Shown: positions 45,485 to 53,720, counted from the first letter of the stretch. The stretch is DNA of 64,000 nt from Hephaestia caeni (GCF_003550065.1 NZ_QXDC01000002.1:725306-789305), one strand, 5' to 3'. The notes: generated by a model not told the origin, from the sequence alone. Translations and numbers: made by a program.

Positions 45485-46273
45485 TCAGCCCAGGATCGCG
45501 GCGGTACTTTGCCACAGCATGTAGGCGGCAACCGCAAAGATCAGCAGTGCGAATATCGTATTGAGCGCCCCCTTGTGCGCCGACAGCCGCCGAGAGAGCG
45601 CCGCGCCCACAAGGCCGCCGATGACGCCGCCGGCGATGAACGCCGCAGCAAGCCCCCAATCAACCAAGCCGGAAAGGGCATAGTTGAGCGCGGCCGTCAG
45701 ACCAAAAGCGGTGACGGCGACCAGCGACGATCCGACGGCGTTGCGCATCGGCATCCCGGTCGAAGCCATCAGTCCCGGCACGATCAGGAAGCCCCCGCCG
45801 ATGCCGAAGAACCCGGAAAAGAGACCAGTGGCGGCCCCATAACCGATCACCTTGGGCGCATTCTCGCGCCGGCATTGGACATCGGGATTGCCGGGATCGC
45901 CCCGGCTTTTTAGCATCAGCCCGCCAACCAGGACCATCAGCAGAGCGAACAGGAACAGCAGCTTCTGTCCATCGAACGCTTTACCGAGTGTCGATCCGGC
46001 ATAGGCGCCGGCGACACCAGCAGCGGCGAACATGCCGGCGCAACGCCATTTGATCGTCCGCTGGCGCGCGTGGGGAACGAGATTGGCCCCGGCATTGGCG
46101 GCGACCGCCAGCGCGCTGGTGCCGATCGCGACATGCGGCGAGGCGACGCCGACCAGATAGACCATGAGCGGGACGGCGAGGATTGAGCCCCCACCGCCCA
46201 CCAGCCCCAGCGTGAATCCGACGAGCGAGCCCGATCCGGCACCAAGCAGATATTGGATGGATTCGAGTGCCAT
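45485..46273 (-). CDS. TauE/SafE-family sulfite/sulfur exporter
   Basis: A 262-residue membrane protein with eight hydrophobic segments in two repeats. It begins YLLGAGSGSLVGFTLGLVGG-GGS, and repeats as GLFSGFFGIGGGFLIVPGL, the twin Gly-rich TauE motifs. This family exports sulfite, taurine-derived or other sulfur anions. It starts four bases after the persulfide-dioxygenase-like gene. Pairing of a Blh-like hydrolase and a TauE exporter is the arrangement of the BigR and related sulfide-detoxification operons: oxidise persulfide to sulfite, then export it. Confidence 0.88.
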   Translation of the reverse strand: MALESIQYLLGAGSGSLVGFTLGLVGGGGSILAVPLMVYLVGVASPHVAIGTSALAVAANAGANLVPHARQRTIKWRCAGMFAAAGVAGAYAGSTLGKAFDGQKLLFLFALLMVLVGGLMLKSRGDPGNPDVQCRRENAPKVIGYGAATGLFSGFFGIGGGFLIVPGLMASTGMPMRNAVGSSLVAVTAFGLTAALNYALSGLVDWGLAAAFIAGGVIGGLVGAALSRRLSAHKGALNTIFALLIFAVAAYMLWQSTAAILG

Positions 46274-46277
46274 GGCC

Positions 46278-47198
46278 TTACAGCGCGTTTATCGGCAGCT
46301 TGAGGTAGCGCATGCCATTGTCTTCCGGCTCGGGCAGGTGGCCGCCGCGCATGTTGACCTGGATGGACGGCAGAATGAGGCGCGGCATCCCGAGCGTCGC
46401 ATCGCGCGCCTCGCGCATGGCGACGAACTGGTCCTCGCTCACCCCGTCGCGAACATGGACATTATGCTCTCGCTCCTCGCCGACCGACGTTTCCCAGGCA
46501 TAGGTGTCGCGCCCGGGGGCCTTGTAGTCGTGGCAAAGATGAAGGCCGGTCTGATCGGGGAGCGACAGCAGGCGGCGGATCGACCGATAAAGCGTGCGCG
46601 CATCGCCGCCCGGGAAGTCGGCGCGGGCCGTGCCGTAGTCGGGCATGAACAGCGTGTCGCCGATGAACGCCGCATCGCCGATCACATAGGTCATGTCGGC
46701 GGGCGTATGGCCCGGCACATGCAGCGCGATCGCCTCGATCGAGCCGACCCTGAAACGGTCGCCGTCATCGAACAGCCGGTCGAACTGCGAGCCGTCGCGA
46801 GCAAAGCGCGTTCCCTCGTTGAAGATCTTGCCGAAGACCTCCTGCACGGTGAGAATATGGCGACCGATCGCCAGCGTGCCGCCCAGCTTCTCCTGAAGAT
46901 AGGGCGCGGCCGACAGATGGTCGGCATGGGCGTGCGTCTCCAGCAGCCATTCGACCTCGAGCCCTTCGCTCCGGATATAGTCGATCACCTTGTCGGCCGA
47001 CGCGAAGGAGGTGCGCCCCGAAGCCGGATCGAAATCGAGCACGCTATCGATGATCGCGGCCTTGGCCGTGGCGGGATCTGAGATGACGTGGGTCACGGTA
47101 AACGTGTCCTCGTCGAAGAAGCTGCGGATGACGGCGGGCCGCGCATTGCTCGCGGCCTCGACGATGCGGGTGGCTTCACGGATTTGCGGGTCGGCCAT
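46278..47198 (-). CDS. MBL-fold hydrolase, Blh/ETHE1-like persulfide dioxygenase
   Basis: A 306-residue metallo-beta-lactamase-fold enzyme. HAHADH (89-94), a later GHTPAD His, the Asp in FIGDTLFMPDYGTARADF, and HLCHDYK supply the iron ligands of the ETHE1/Blh group. DYGTARADFPGG is specific to this group rather than to glyoxalase II. The ETHE1 reaction is oxidation of glutathione persulfide to sulfite and glutathione. No rhodanese domain is attached. It lies between the peroxiredoxin and exporter genes, all on the minus strand, consistent with one sulfur-stress operon. Confidence 0.87.
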   Translation of the reverse strand: MADPQIREATRIVEAASNARPAVIRSFFDEDTFTVTHVISDPATAKAAIIDSVLDFDPASGRTSFASADKVIDYIRSEGLEVEWLLETHAHADHLSAAPYLQEKLGGTLAIGRHILTVQEVFGKIFNEGTRFARDGSQFDRLFDDGDRFRVGSIEAIALHVPGHTPADMTYVIGDAAFIGDTLFMPDYGTARADFPGGDARTLYRSIRRLLSLPDQTGLHLCHDYKAPGRDTYAWETSVGEEREHNVHVRDGVSEDQFVAMREARDATLGMPRLILPSIQVNMRGGHLPEPEDNGMRYLKLPINAL

Positions 47199-47268
47199 GG
47201 CCTTGTCCTTTCCTGTCTGGCCCGGCGTACCGGCTTCGCACTTGGGACGCGAAGCCGGCCCAGCTGCC

Positions 47269-47913
47269 TCAGAGGGTCTTCTTGCTGAAATACCAATCGG
47301 TGTAGTCGTAGCCTTCGTCCTTGCGGGCCCTGGCGGCTTCGGCCGTCGCGGGCGGCGGCACGATCACCGGCTCGCCGGGCTGCCAGTTTTCAGGCGTCGC
47401 CACCTTGTTGGCGTCGGACGTCTGGAGCGCGGTGAGCAGGCGGACGAATTCATCGACCGAGCGGCCGTTCGACATCGGATAATAGACCATCGCGCGGACA
47501 ATGCCTTCGGGGTCGATGATGAAGGTGGCGCGAACGGCCGAGGTGTCCGAGGCACCGGGATGGATCATGCCGAAGGCCTTGGCGACGTTCATCGACAGAT
47601 CGTCGATAATCGGGAACGGGATCTCGACGCCGAACTTCTCCTCGATGCTGCGCATCCAGGCGATGTGCGAATGCACCGAGTCGATGGAGAGGCCCAGCAA
47701 CTCGCAGTTGAGCGCCTTGAAGCGGTCGGCGGCCTTGGCGAAGCCCATGAATTCGGTCGTGCAGACCGGCGTGAAGTCGGCGGGGTGGGAAAAGAGAACG
47801 AGCCACTTGCCCTTGTAATCGTCGAGCGAGCGTTCGCCGTGGGTCGTCTTGGCCTTGAAGGGAGGCGCCGGTTCGTTGATCCGCGGCATGGAGGGAGTGA
47901 CCTGGTCTGTCAT
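47269..47913 (-). CDS. 1-Cys peroxiredoxin (Prx6/AhpE-like)
   Basis: A 214-residue thiol peroxidase. The peroxidatic Cys is C51 in SHPADFTPVCTTEF, with the PxxxT/SxxC context conserved. The extended C-terminal domain (from about 150: SNGRSVDEFVRLLTALQ, then WQPGEPVIVPPPA) is that of the Prx6 group. No clear resolving Cys is seen. It reduces peroxides, and in this group also persulfide-derived species can be substrates. ATG 47913 is chosen for its GGAG site; a longer in-frame start is less likely. A perfect dyad lies 56 bases upstream. A paralogue is encoded at 48664. Confidence 0.9.
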   Translation of the reverse strand: MTDQVTPSMPRINEPAPPFKAKTTHGERSLDDYKGKWLVLFSHPADFTPVCTTEFMGFAKAADRFKALNCELLGLSIDSVHSHIAWMRSIEEKFGVEIPFPIIDDLSMNVAKAFGMIHPGASDTSAVRATFIIDPEGIVRAMVYYPMSNGRSVDEFVRLLTALQTSDANKVATPENWQPGEPVIVPPPATAEAARARKDEGYDYTDWYFSKKTL

Positions 47914-47968
47914 TTTATCGTCTCCTATGACTGAGTGAGTGACAGACATTGAATACACATTTCTATTA

Positions 47969-47984
47969 ATCGTGATAACACGAT
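47969..47984 (-). promoter_or_regulatory. Perfect dyad ATCGTG-ATAA-CACGAT before the peroxiredoxin operon
   Basis: A 6-4-6 perfect inverted repeat, extendable to nine bases per arm with one mismatch, in an AT-rich promoter stretch 56 bases upstream of the peroxiredoxin ATG. Size and symmetry suit the ArsR/SmtB-family dimer encoded at 49338. The half-site TTAATCGT also occurs at 48598-48605 between the trxC and second peroxiredoxin genes. Confidence 0.55.
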
Positions 47985-48122
47985 AAATCTAATTCCTTTG
48001 ATCGGATTTTTCAATCACTTCTGCAATCGGCCGAATTAGGCCGGATTCGCAGCGCACGGGACCAGAGGCGCGAACACGTCAAAGCATCGTTTATGCTAAG
48101 TATGGGGTCATCACACCCCGAA

Positions 48123-48566
48123 TCAGGCGGTGACGAGCGCCTGCCTTGTCCAGGCGACGAGTCGCGCACGGTCCATCGCCCCGGCCTGTCGGGCGACCTC
48201 GCGGCCACCCCTGAACAGGATCAGCGTCGGAATCGACTGAATGCGGTAGCGCCCGGCAATACCCTGCTCAGCTTCGGTATCGACCTTCAGGAGCCGGACA
48301 TGCGGCTCCAGCTCCGCAGCGGCCGCCTTGAACGCCGGCGCCATGGCGCGGCAAGGTCCGCACCAACTCGCCCAGAAATCGACGAGAACCGGCAGGCTTC
48401 CGCGACCTACATGCCGATCGAATGCCGCCTGGTCGACATCGACCGGCTGTCCCTGGAAAAGCGGCATTCCGCATTTCCCGCAAATTGGCGCCGCGCCGAT
48501 CTTCGCTGCAGGAACGCGGTTGATGCTCGCGCAAACCGGGCAGGCTACCAGCGGGACATCGGACAT
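48123..48566 (-). CDS. trxC: Thioredoxin 2 (TrxC) with N-terminal zinc ribbon
   Basis: A 147-residue redox protein. Two N-terminal CxxC pairs (CPVC at about 9-12 and CGKC at about 29-32) form the TrxC zinc ribbon, followed by a thioredoxin domain with the classical WCGPC active site (about 68-72) and the cis-Pro segment SIPTLILFRGG. TrxC is the oxidative-stress thioredoxin and can regenerate peroxiredoxins or reduce persulfides. It is divergent from the second peroxiredoxin gene across 97 bases and lies upstream of the first on the same strand, giving a shared redox context. Confidence 0.92.
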   Translation of the reverse strand: MSDVPLVACPVCASINRVPAAKIGAAPICGKCGMPLFQGQPVDVDQAAFDRHVGRGSLPVLVDFWASWCGPCRAMAPAFKAAAAELEPHVRLLKVDTEAEQGIAGRYRIQSIPTLILFRGGREVARQAGAMDRARLVAWTRQALVTA

Positions 48567-48663
48567 GCGCTTCTCTCCTGTGGAACGCCAATACCGCTTA
48601 ATCGTTTACCCGCATGATGTAACCGTGTAAGGGAGAGGGTTCAAGACTTGCCTCTCTGCAGGA

Positions 48664-49338
48664 GTGAGAAAGTTGAACTCGAACGCAGACGACAATGCCG
48701 TGTGCTCCCCTATCCAGATCGGCGATCCCGCGCCTGATTTCCGCGCCCGCACGACGATGGGCGACATGACCCTGTCCGGCCATCGCGGCCGCTGGGTACT
48801 GCTGTTCTCTCATCCCGCCGATTTTACGCCGGTTTGCACCAGTGAATTCGTCGCCCTCTCGCGCGCCAGCGATCGGTTCAAGGCGCTCGGCTGCGACCTG
48901 GTCGCGGTGTCGGTCGACAGCCTCTATTCCCATCTCGGATGGATCAGGGCGATCCGCGAGCATTTCGGCGTGACCATCGCTTTCCCGATCGTCGAAGATC
49001 CCTCGATGGTGATCGGCCGCGCCTATGGAATGCTCGCGGACAACGCCCCCGACGCGGCCACGCTGCGCTCGACCTTCTTCATCGACCCCGAAGGCATTGT
49101 CCGCGCCAAGCTCTGCTATCCAGCCACCATCGGGCGATCGGTGGAGGAGCTGCTTCGAGTCCTGACCGCGCTGCAACGGGTCGACAACGACAACATAGTG
49201 ACCCCCGAAGGCTGGCATCCCGGCGATGACGTGCTTCTTCCGCCCTATCAGGACCAGCACGGTGCGCTCGATGCGGCGGGCGATGGCTGCTGGTTCCACC
49301 GCACGCAGCCCGACAAGCATGGGAAGACAGGCAAGTGA
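48664..49338 (+). CDS. Second 1-Cys peroxiredoxin, paralogue of the one at 47269
   Basis: A 224-residue Prx6-group protein with peroxidatic C58 in SHPADFTPVCTSEF. Long stretches parallel the other peroxiredoxin, for example SLYSHLGWIRAIREHFGVTI against SVHSHIAWMRSIEEKFGVEI. An extra Cys (C14) lies near the N-terminus. The start is unusual: the GGAG sits directly on a GTG at 48664, while a TTG at 48673 is eight bases from it and may be the true start. The stop overlaps the ArsR-type regulator start (TGATG), so regulator and peroxidase are co-translated. Confidence 0.87.
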   Translation: MRKLNSNADDNAVCSPIQIGDPAPDFRARTTMGDMTLSGHRGRWVLLFSHPADFTPVCTSEFVALSRASDRFKALGCDLVAVSVDSLYSHLGWIRAIREHFGVTIAFPIVEDPSMVIGRAYGMLADNAPDAATLRSTFFIDPEGIVRAKLCYPATIGRSVEELLRVLTALQRVDNDNIVTPEGWHPGDDVLLPPYQDQHGALDAAGDGCWFHRTQPDKHGKTGK

Positions 49339-49709
49339 TGACTTTCACCGATACGCAGCTTGAAGAGGCTGCCAGCGTCCTCAAGGCGATCGCCCATGAC
49401 GTCCGCCTGAAGCTCCTGCGGACGCTCCTCGAACATGGCGAGAAGTCTGTAGGCGAACTCGAAGCCCTCACCGGCATCGGTCAACCGGGCCTGTCCCAAC
49501 AACTCGCAATTTTGCGCAAGGCGGAACTGGTTCAGACGCGCCGCGATGCGAAACTCGTTTTCTATAGCATCGTATCGGCCAATATGGAGGGAACAGCGAA
49601 ATTGCTATGCGCTCTAGCGGGAACTCCGATAAATAGAGGAGACACTGCCGCGAAAACAAAGCGACCTTTTCCCCAGGGATCGGTCGCTACCTTCGCCAAG
49701 ATTTTGTGA
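49338..49709 (+). CDS. ArsR/SmtB-family regulator (BigR/SqrR-like, single Cys)
   Basis: A 123-residue winged-helix repressor: VLKAIAHDVRLKLLRTLLEH, GEKSVGELEALTGIGQPGLS, QQLAILRKAELVQTRRDAKL, then a dimerisation helix. The pattern HxxRLxIL...GExxVxELE...QxxxSQQLAxLR is that of BigR/SqrR/YgaV persulfide sensors, which use two cysteines. Here the first is replaced by Arg (RLKLLRTLL), and only one Cys remains (LLCALAG, residue 91). The tail after it is basic and longer than expected. It overlaps the peroxiredoxin gene. Likely targets are its own operon and the dyad at 47969. Confidence 0.82.
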   Translation: MTFTDTQLEEAASVLKAIAHDVRLKLLRTLLEHGEKSVGELEALTGIGQPGLSQQLAILRKAELVQTRRDAKLVFYSIVSANMEGTAKLLCALAGTPINRGDTAAKTKRPFPQGSVATFAKIL

Positions 49710-49751
49710 CGATATTGTCCTGGACGATGTCTTCCAAGAAAGTTCTGAACA

Positions 49752-49961
49752 TCATCGCTGCAACGTTAGAGAGCATTTCGAGGCTTGTGGAATACCATAA
49801 CTGCAAGCATTCGCCGTAAGCGCCTCGCCTGATCCGCTCCAGCGCCCGGCTCATGGGAGCAATTTCGCGGTCAAGAAGCGAGGTCTGGCCTTCGAGGGCG
49901 GCATCGTCCTCCATTTTCCCTGCTTGAGCTCAACCAGTTCGCGGACGTCGCCCACGTCCTT
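49752..49961 (-). pseudogene. Frameshifted TraR/DksA-type zinc-finger relic
   Basis: Read on the minus strand, three frames together give KDVGDVRELVELKQG, then EDDAALEGQTSLLDREIAPM SRALERIRRGAYGEC, then CSYGIPQASKCSLTLQR and a stop. This is the course of TraR/DksA-family proteins (RDVxELxDLKQ...REIxxIxxALxRIxxGxYGxCxxCGxPI...C). At least two frameshifts break it and the N-terminus is unclear. DksA-like proteins act on RNA polymerase with ppGpp. The surrounding interval 49710-50118 otherwise shows no gene. Confidence 0.5.
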
Positions 49962-50130
49962 GCAAGAACTCCATGGAATCAATCTCAGCGCCACTATCGA
50001 TCCGGGCTTCACCGATCAAATTCGGAACCATACGTAAGGACAGACGAAGATCGGCGAGTTTACAGATGATTGGCCTGCGACCCGCGCATAACCAGCCTAT
50101 TGGACCGCCGGCGAGAGAATGAGAGGACCG

Positions 50131-51732
50131 ATGAGTAGCGTACCCACCATAACCTTCCACGGCGCTGCCGGCACAGTCACTGGTTCCTGCATGGAACTAC
50201 GCCATGGCGGAAAGACGATCCTCATAGATTGCGGCTTGTTCCAGGGATCCCGGACGCTGGAAACACTCAATCGCGACCCCTTCGCGTTCGACGTGCGCAA
50301 GATCGACGCCGTTGTCCTGACGCACGCGCATATCGACCATAGCGGCCTGCTGCCCAGGCTCACGGCGGAAGGGTATCGCGGGCCGATCTTCGCGACACCG
50401 CAAACCCGCGACCTTCTGTATTACATGCTGCCCGACGCCGGACGAATTCAGGAGGGCGATGCGGAGCGCCGCAATCGACGGCAGGATCGCCGGGACGAGG
50501 AGCCGATCGAACCGATCTATACCGAAGCGGATTCCAAAGCGGCCTATGAACAGGTCGAGACAGTAGCGCTGCACGACTGGTTCGCACCTGCCGCCGGTTT
50601 TCGGGCGCGCTTGTGGAATGCGGGCCATATCCTGGGTTCCACATCCGTGGAGATCGAGGTCGGTGGCGTGCACTTGCTCTTCTCCGGCGACCTGGGTCCA
50701 GACCACAAGGCCTTTCATGCCGATCCCGAGGGTCCGGCAGGACTCGATCATGTGTTCTGCGAGAGCACCTATGGCGACCGCGTCCGCGAGGACGTGACGA
50801 TCGAGCAGCGCCGGACTTTGCTGGAAGCCGAGATCAATGCAGCGCTTACGCGCGGCGGCAACCTCGTCATTCCCGTTTTCGCGCTCGAACGCACCCAGGA
50901 ATTGCTCCTCGATATCGCGACCCTGATCAACACCGGACGCCTGGCGCATCCGCAGGTGTTCATCGATTCGCCACTTGCGACCCGCGCGACAGAGGTGTTC
51001 GCCAAACATGCCGGGGAACTCGAAGACATGGGCTCGGGTGAAATCTTCCGTCACCCCTCGTTCCACTACACTGCCAGCACGATGGAATCGATGCGGCTCA
51101 ACGACATGTCCGGAGCCATCATCATGGCGGCATCCGGCATGTGCGAAGCGGGACGCATCCGTCACCATCTGCGGTACAATCTCGGCCGCCGTGAATCGAC
51201 GATCCTGTTCGTCGGTTTCCAGGCCGCAGGCACCCTTGGCCGGACAATCCTCGATGGCGCGAACCGCGTGCGCATCTGGGGGCAGGACGTCGCGGTGCGC
51301 GCGCAGATCCGGCGGATCGACACTTATTCGGCGCATGCCGACCAGAAGGATCTGCAGCGCTGGATAAGGGCGCGGAAGCCGATCGATGGCAGCCTGTTCC
51401 TGGGACACGGCGAAGAGGGCTCGATCGAGACGTTCCGCCGCCTGATGCAGGCGGACGATGCCGCGGCATCGATTGTCACGCCGAAGATCGGGGAAACCTA
51501 TTCACTGCCGTCACGCGCCCCGTCCAAGCGCCTGAAGACCGGAAAGCCGGAACTACAGGAGGCTGTCGGCCGCGATTGGCAGAATGACTATGCGGATTTT
51601 TCGACCCATCTGAAAAAAGAACTGCAGAATATCGAGAGCGCGTCGGGCCGGCGCGAGGCACTCGCCCGCATGGCCGAGATTCTGCATTCCTATCAGGCCT
51701 ATCGCGAGCATCGTAAGAGCCGATCGAGCTGA
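50131..51732 (+). CDS. MBL-fold/beta-CASP RNA-processing exonuclease family protein
   Basis: A 533-residue metallo-beta-lactamase protein with the beta-CASP and RMMBL domains of CPSF-type nucleases. It opens VPTITFHGAAGTVTGSCMEL; HAHIDHSG is the metal motif, and LLFSGDLG, ESTYGDR, SGMCEAGRIRHHL and SAHADQKDL follow in the usual order. Homologues are annotated as exonucleases acting on RNA. ATG 50131 is preferred because GAGG lies five bases upstream; ATG 50119 would add four residues. A C-terminal Lys/Glu-rich tail of about 60 residues extends beyond the domain. Confidence 0.88.
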   Translation: MSSVPTITFHGAAGTVTGSCMELRHGGKTILIDCGLFQGSRTLETLNRDPFAFDVRKIDAVVLTHAHIDHSGLLPRLTAEGYRGPIFATPQTRDLLYYMLPDAGRIQEGDAERRNRRQDRRDEEPIEPIYTEADSKAAYEQVETVALHDWFAPAAGFRARLWNAGHILGSTSVEIEVGGVHLLFSGDLGPDHKAFHADPEGPAGLDHVFCESTYGDRVREDVTIEQRRTLLEAEINAALTRGGNLVIPVFALERTQELLLDIATLINTGRLAHPQVFIDSPLATRATEVFAKHAGELEDMGSGEIFRHPSFHYTASTMESMRLNDMSGAIIMAASGMCEAGRIRHHLRYNLGRRESTILFVGFQAAGTLGRTILDGANRVRIWGQDVAVRAQIRRIDTYSAHADQKDLQRWIRARKPIDGSLFLGHGEEGSIETFRRLMQADDAAASIVTPKIGETYSLPSRAPSKRLKTGKPELQEAVGRDWQNDYADFSTHLKKELQNIESASGRREALARMAEILHSYQAYREHRKSRSS

Positions 51733-51767
51733 TCGGCGAAAACAAAGTGACCAGCCCCAGACATAAA

Positions 51768-51783
51768 CGGGTGCGGCCACCCG
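51768..51783. terminator. Short GC hairpin after the beta-CASP gene
   Basis: CGGGTG-CGGC-CACCCG: a perfect six-base stem with a four-base loop, 36 bases after the beta-CASP stop and 41 before ydcH. There is no T-run, so it may be a weak or factor-dependent terminator, or part of the ydcH leader. Confidence 0.35.
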
Positions 51784-51823
51784 CGAATTCGCTATATATC
51801 ATAGTTTCATCAAAGGAGTAATT

Positions 51824-52066
51824 ATGTCGAATACCCCCCACACCCTGAGCGAGGAATTCCCCGGTCAGATGGACAAGATTCACGCCTTGAAGGCTTCGGA
51901 CTCTCGCTTCGCGCAGCTTCTTCTCGATTATGATGTCGTGAATGACGAAATCCACGTGGCTGAAACCAATATCGAACCGACCTCGCAAGATCACGAGACC
52001 GAACTTCGCAAGCGCCGCCTCGCGATCAAGGATCAGATCGCCGAAGCCCTGTCGCAGGCCGCCTGA
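51824..52066 (+). CDS. YdcH/DUF465-family small protein
   Basis: An 80-residue helical protein. LSEEFPGQMDKIHALKASDS, then FAQLLLDYDVVNDEIHVAET and ETELRKRRLAIKDQIAE form the two-helix YdcH/DUF465 pattern (F..L...Y...d..I...E.......E...LKk.Rl.LKD.i). Function in the family is unknown. AAAGGAG is well placed. It is the last cargo gene before the IS21 element, whose left end is 18 bases after the stop. Confidence 0.82.
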   Translation: MSNTPHTLSEEFPGQMDKIHALKASDSRFAQLLLDYDVVNDEIHVAETNIEPTSQDHETELRKRRLAIKDQIAEALSQAA

Positions 52067-52084
52067 TCTGCCCAAGGGCCGGAT

Positions 52085-52112
52085 TGTTGATTACCGCTGA
52101 GAAGTGACCCGG
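52085..52112 (+). repeat. IS21 left terminal inverted repeat
   Basis: 28 bases identical in reverse complement to 54548-54575. It begins TGTTGA and contains the first copy of the transposase-site 14-mer CTGAGAAGTGACCC; a second copy lies at 52131-52144. Confidence 0.95.
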
Positions 52113-52190
52113 TAGGGGCATAAATTTCCACTGAGAAGTGACCCATGTTGAACTCGCCCCTGGCCTTGAGGAGCAGGGGATCATGGAGTG

Positions 52191-53720
52191 ATGGACATGG
52201 CGTTATTGAGCGTAATCCGGCGTTGGCATTATCGCGACCATCTATCGATCCGCGAGATTGTGCGGCGGACGGGATTGTCACGTAATACGATCCGTAAATA
52301 TCTGCGGTCAGAGACGATCGAGCCGCTGTTCAAGGTGCCCGAGCGGCCGAGCAAGCTGGACCCGTTCGCGGACCGGCTGTCGGCGTGGCTGCAACGGGAG
52401 ATGGCTCGCTCGCGCAAGCAGAAGCGCACGGTCAAGCAGTTGCACGCCGATCTGGCGAGCCTGGGGTATGACGGTTCCTATGGCCGTGTCGCCGCCTTCG
52501 CGCGGGCCTGGCGCGATGAGTATCGCCGTCAGCAGCAGATGAGCGGCCGCGGGACATTCGTGCCGTTGTCATTCGCGCCGGGGGAGGCATTCCAGTTCGA
52601 CTGGAGCGAGGACTGGGCGATCCTGGGTGGCGTGCGTACCAAGCTTCAGGTGGCGCACTTCAAGCTCAGCCACAGCCGGGCCTTCACCGTGCGGGCCTAT
52701 CTCCTTCAGACCCACGAGATGCTGTTCGATGCCCATAATCATGCGTTCCGCGTCCTGGGCGGCGTTCCGCGCCGGGGGATTTACGATAATATGCGCACCG
52801 CCGTGGACAAGGTCGGGCGCGGCAAGGAAAGGAAGGTCAACACCCGCTTCCTCACCATGGTCAGCCATTACCTGTTCGAAGCCGAGTTCTGTAATCCCGC
52901 GGCAGGCTGGGAAAAGGGGCAAGTCGAGAAGAATGTTCAGGATGCGCGTCATCGCCTGTGGCAGCCCACGCCGCAGGCCGAGAGCCTGGACGCCCTCAAT
53001 CTGTGGCTGGAACAGCGTTGCAAGGCGCTGTGGCAGGATATCCCGCATGGCATCGAACCCGGGTCTGTCGCCGATGCCTGGGCCGATGAGGCGGAATGCC
53101 TGATGCCGGTGGGCAGGCCGTTCGATGGCTTCGTCGAATATGGCAAACGGGTCTCGCCGACCTGCCTCGTGCATCTGGAACGCAACCGCTACAGCGTGCC
53201 GGCGTCCTTCGCCAATCGGCCCGTCAGCTTGCGCGTTTATCCCGATCGCTTCCTGGTTGTCGCCGAGGGGCAGGTCATATGCGAACATCAGCGCATCATC
53301 GATCGATCCCATGATGGCCCCGGGCACACGGTCTATGACTGGCGGCATTATCTGGCGGTCGTCCAGCGCAAGCCTGGAGCCTTGCGCAACGGAGCACCGT
53401 TCCTTGAGCTTCCCGAGGACTTCCAGCGGCTGCAACGGCATCTGCTCCGCAATCCGGGAGGTGACAGGGAAATGGTCGAGATCCTGGCTTTGGTCCTGCA
53501 TCATGACGAAGCGGCTGTCCTGACCGCTGTCGCCATGGCGCTGGATGCGGGCGTTCCGACCAAGACCCATATCCTCAATTTGCTGCACCGGCTGCTTGAT
53601 GGAAAGCCCCTCGCAACGCCGCCGGTCACGGCGCCACAGGCCCTGAGGCTGGTCAGCGAACCGATGGCCAATGTCGCACGCTATGACGCCCTGCGCCGGG
53701 AGAAGCGCCATGCGTCATGA
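52191..53720 (+). CDS. istA: IS21-family transposase IstA
   Basis: A 509-residue DDE transposase. The N-terminal helix-turn-helix (HYRDHLSIREIVRRTGLSRN) is followed by the catalytic core: D in FQFDWSED, D in YDNMRTAVDK and E in GWEKGQVEKN, the IS21 pattern. A C-terminal Mu-type beta-barrel region has NRYSVPASFANRPVSLRVYP. Start is ATG 52191 or ATG 52197; the second has GGAG at eight bases. It overlaps istB by 11 bases. It appears intact and so potentially active. Confidence 0.95.
   Translation: MDMALLSVIRRWHYRDHLSIREIVRRTGLSRNTIRKYLRSETIEPLFKVPERPSKLDPFADRLSAWLQREMARSRKQKRTVKQLHADLASLGYDGSYGRVAAFARAWRDEYRRQQQMSGRGTFVPLSFAPGEAFQFDWSEDWAILGGVRTKLQVAHFKLSHSRAFTVRAYLLQTHEMLFDAHNHAFRVLGGVPRRGIYDNMRTAVDKVGRGKERKVNTRFLTMVSHYLFEAEFCNPAAGWEKGQVEKNVQDARHRLWQPTPQAESLDALNLWLEQRCKALWQDIPHGIEPGSVADAWADEAECLMPVGRPFDGFVEYGKRVSPTCLVHLERNRYSVPASFANRPVSLRVYPDRFLVVAEGQVICEHQRIIDRSHDGPGHTVYDWRHYLAVVQRKPGALRNGAPFLELPEDFQRLQRHLLRNPGGDREMVEILALVLHHDEAAVLTAVAMALDAGVPTKTHILNLLHRLLDGKPLATPPVTAPQALRLVSEPMANVARYDALRREKRHAS

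Noticed and set aside
24706..49709. Transmissible locus of stress tolerance (tLST/LHR)
   Set aside because: HdeD, TrxC and peroxiredoxins recall it, but they are scattered and ClpK, small heat-shock proteins, YfdX, FtsH and KefB are absent.
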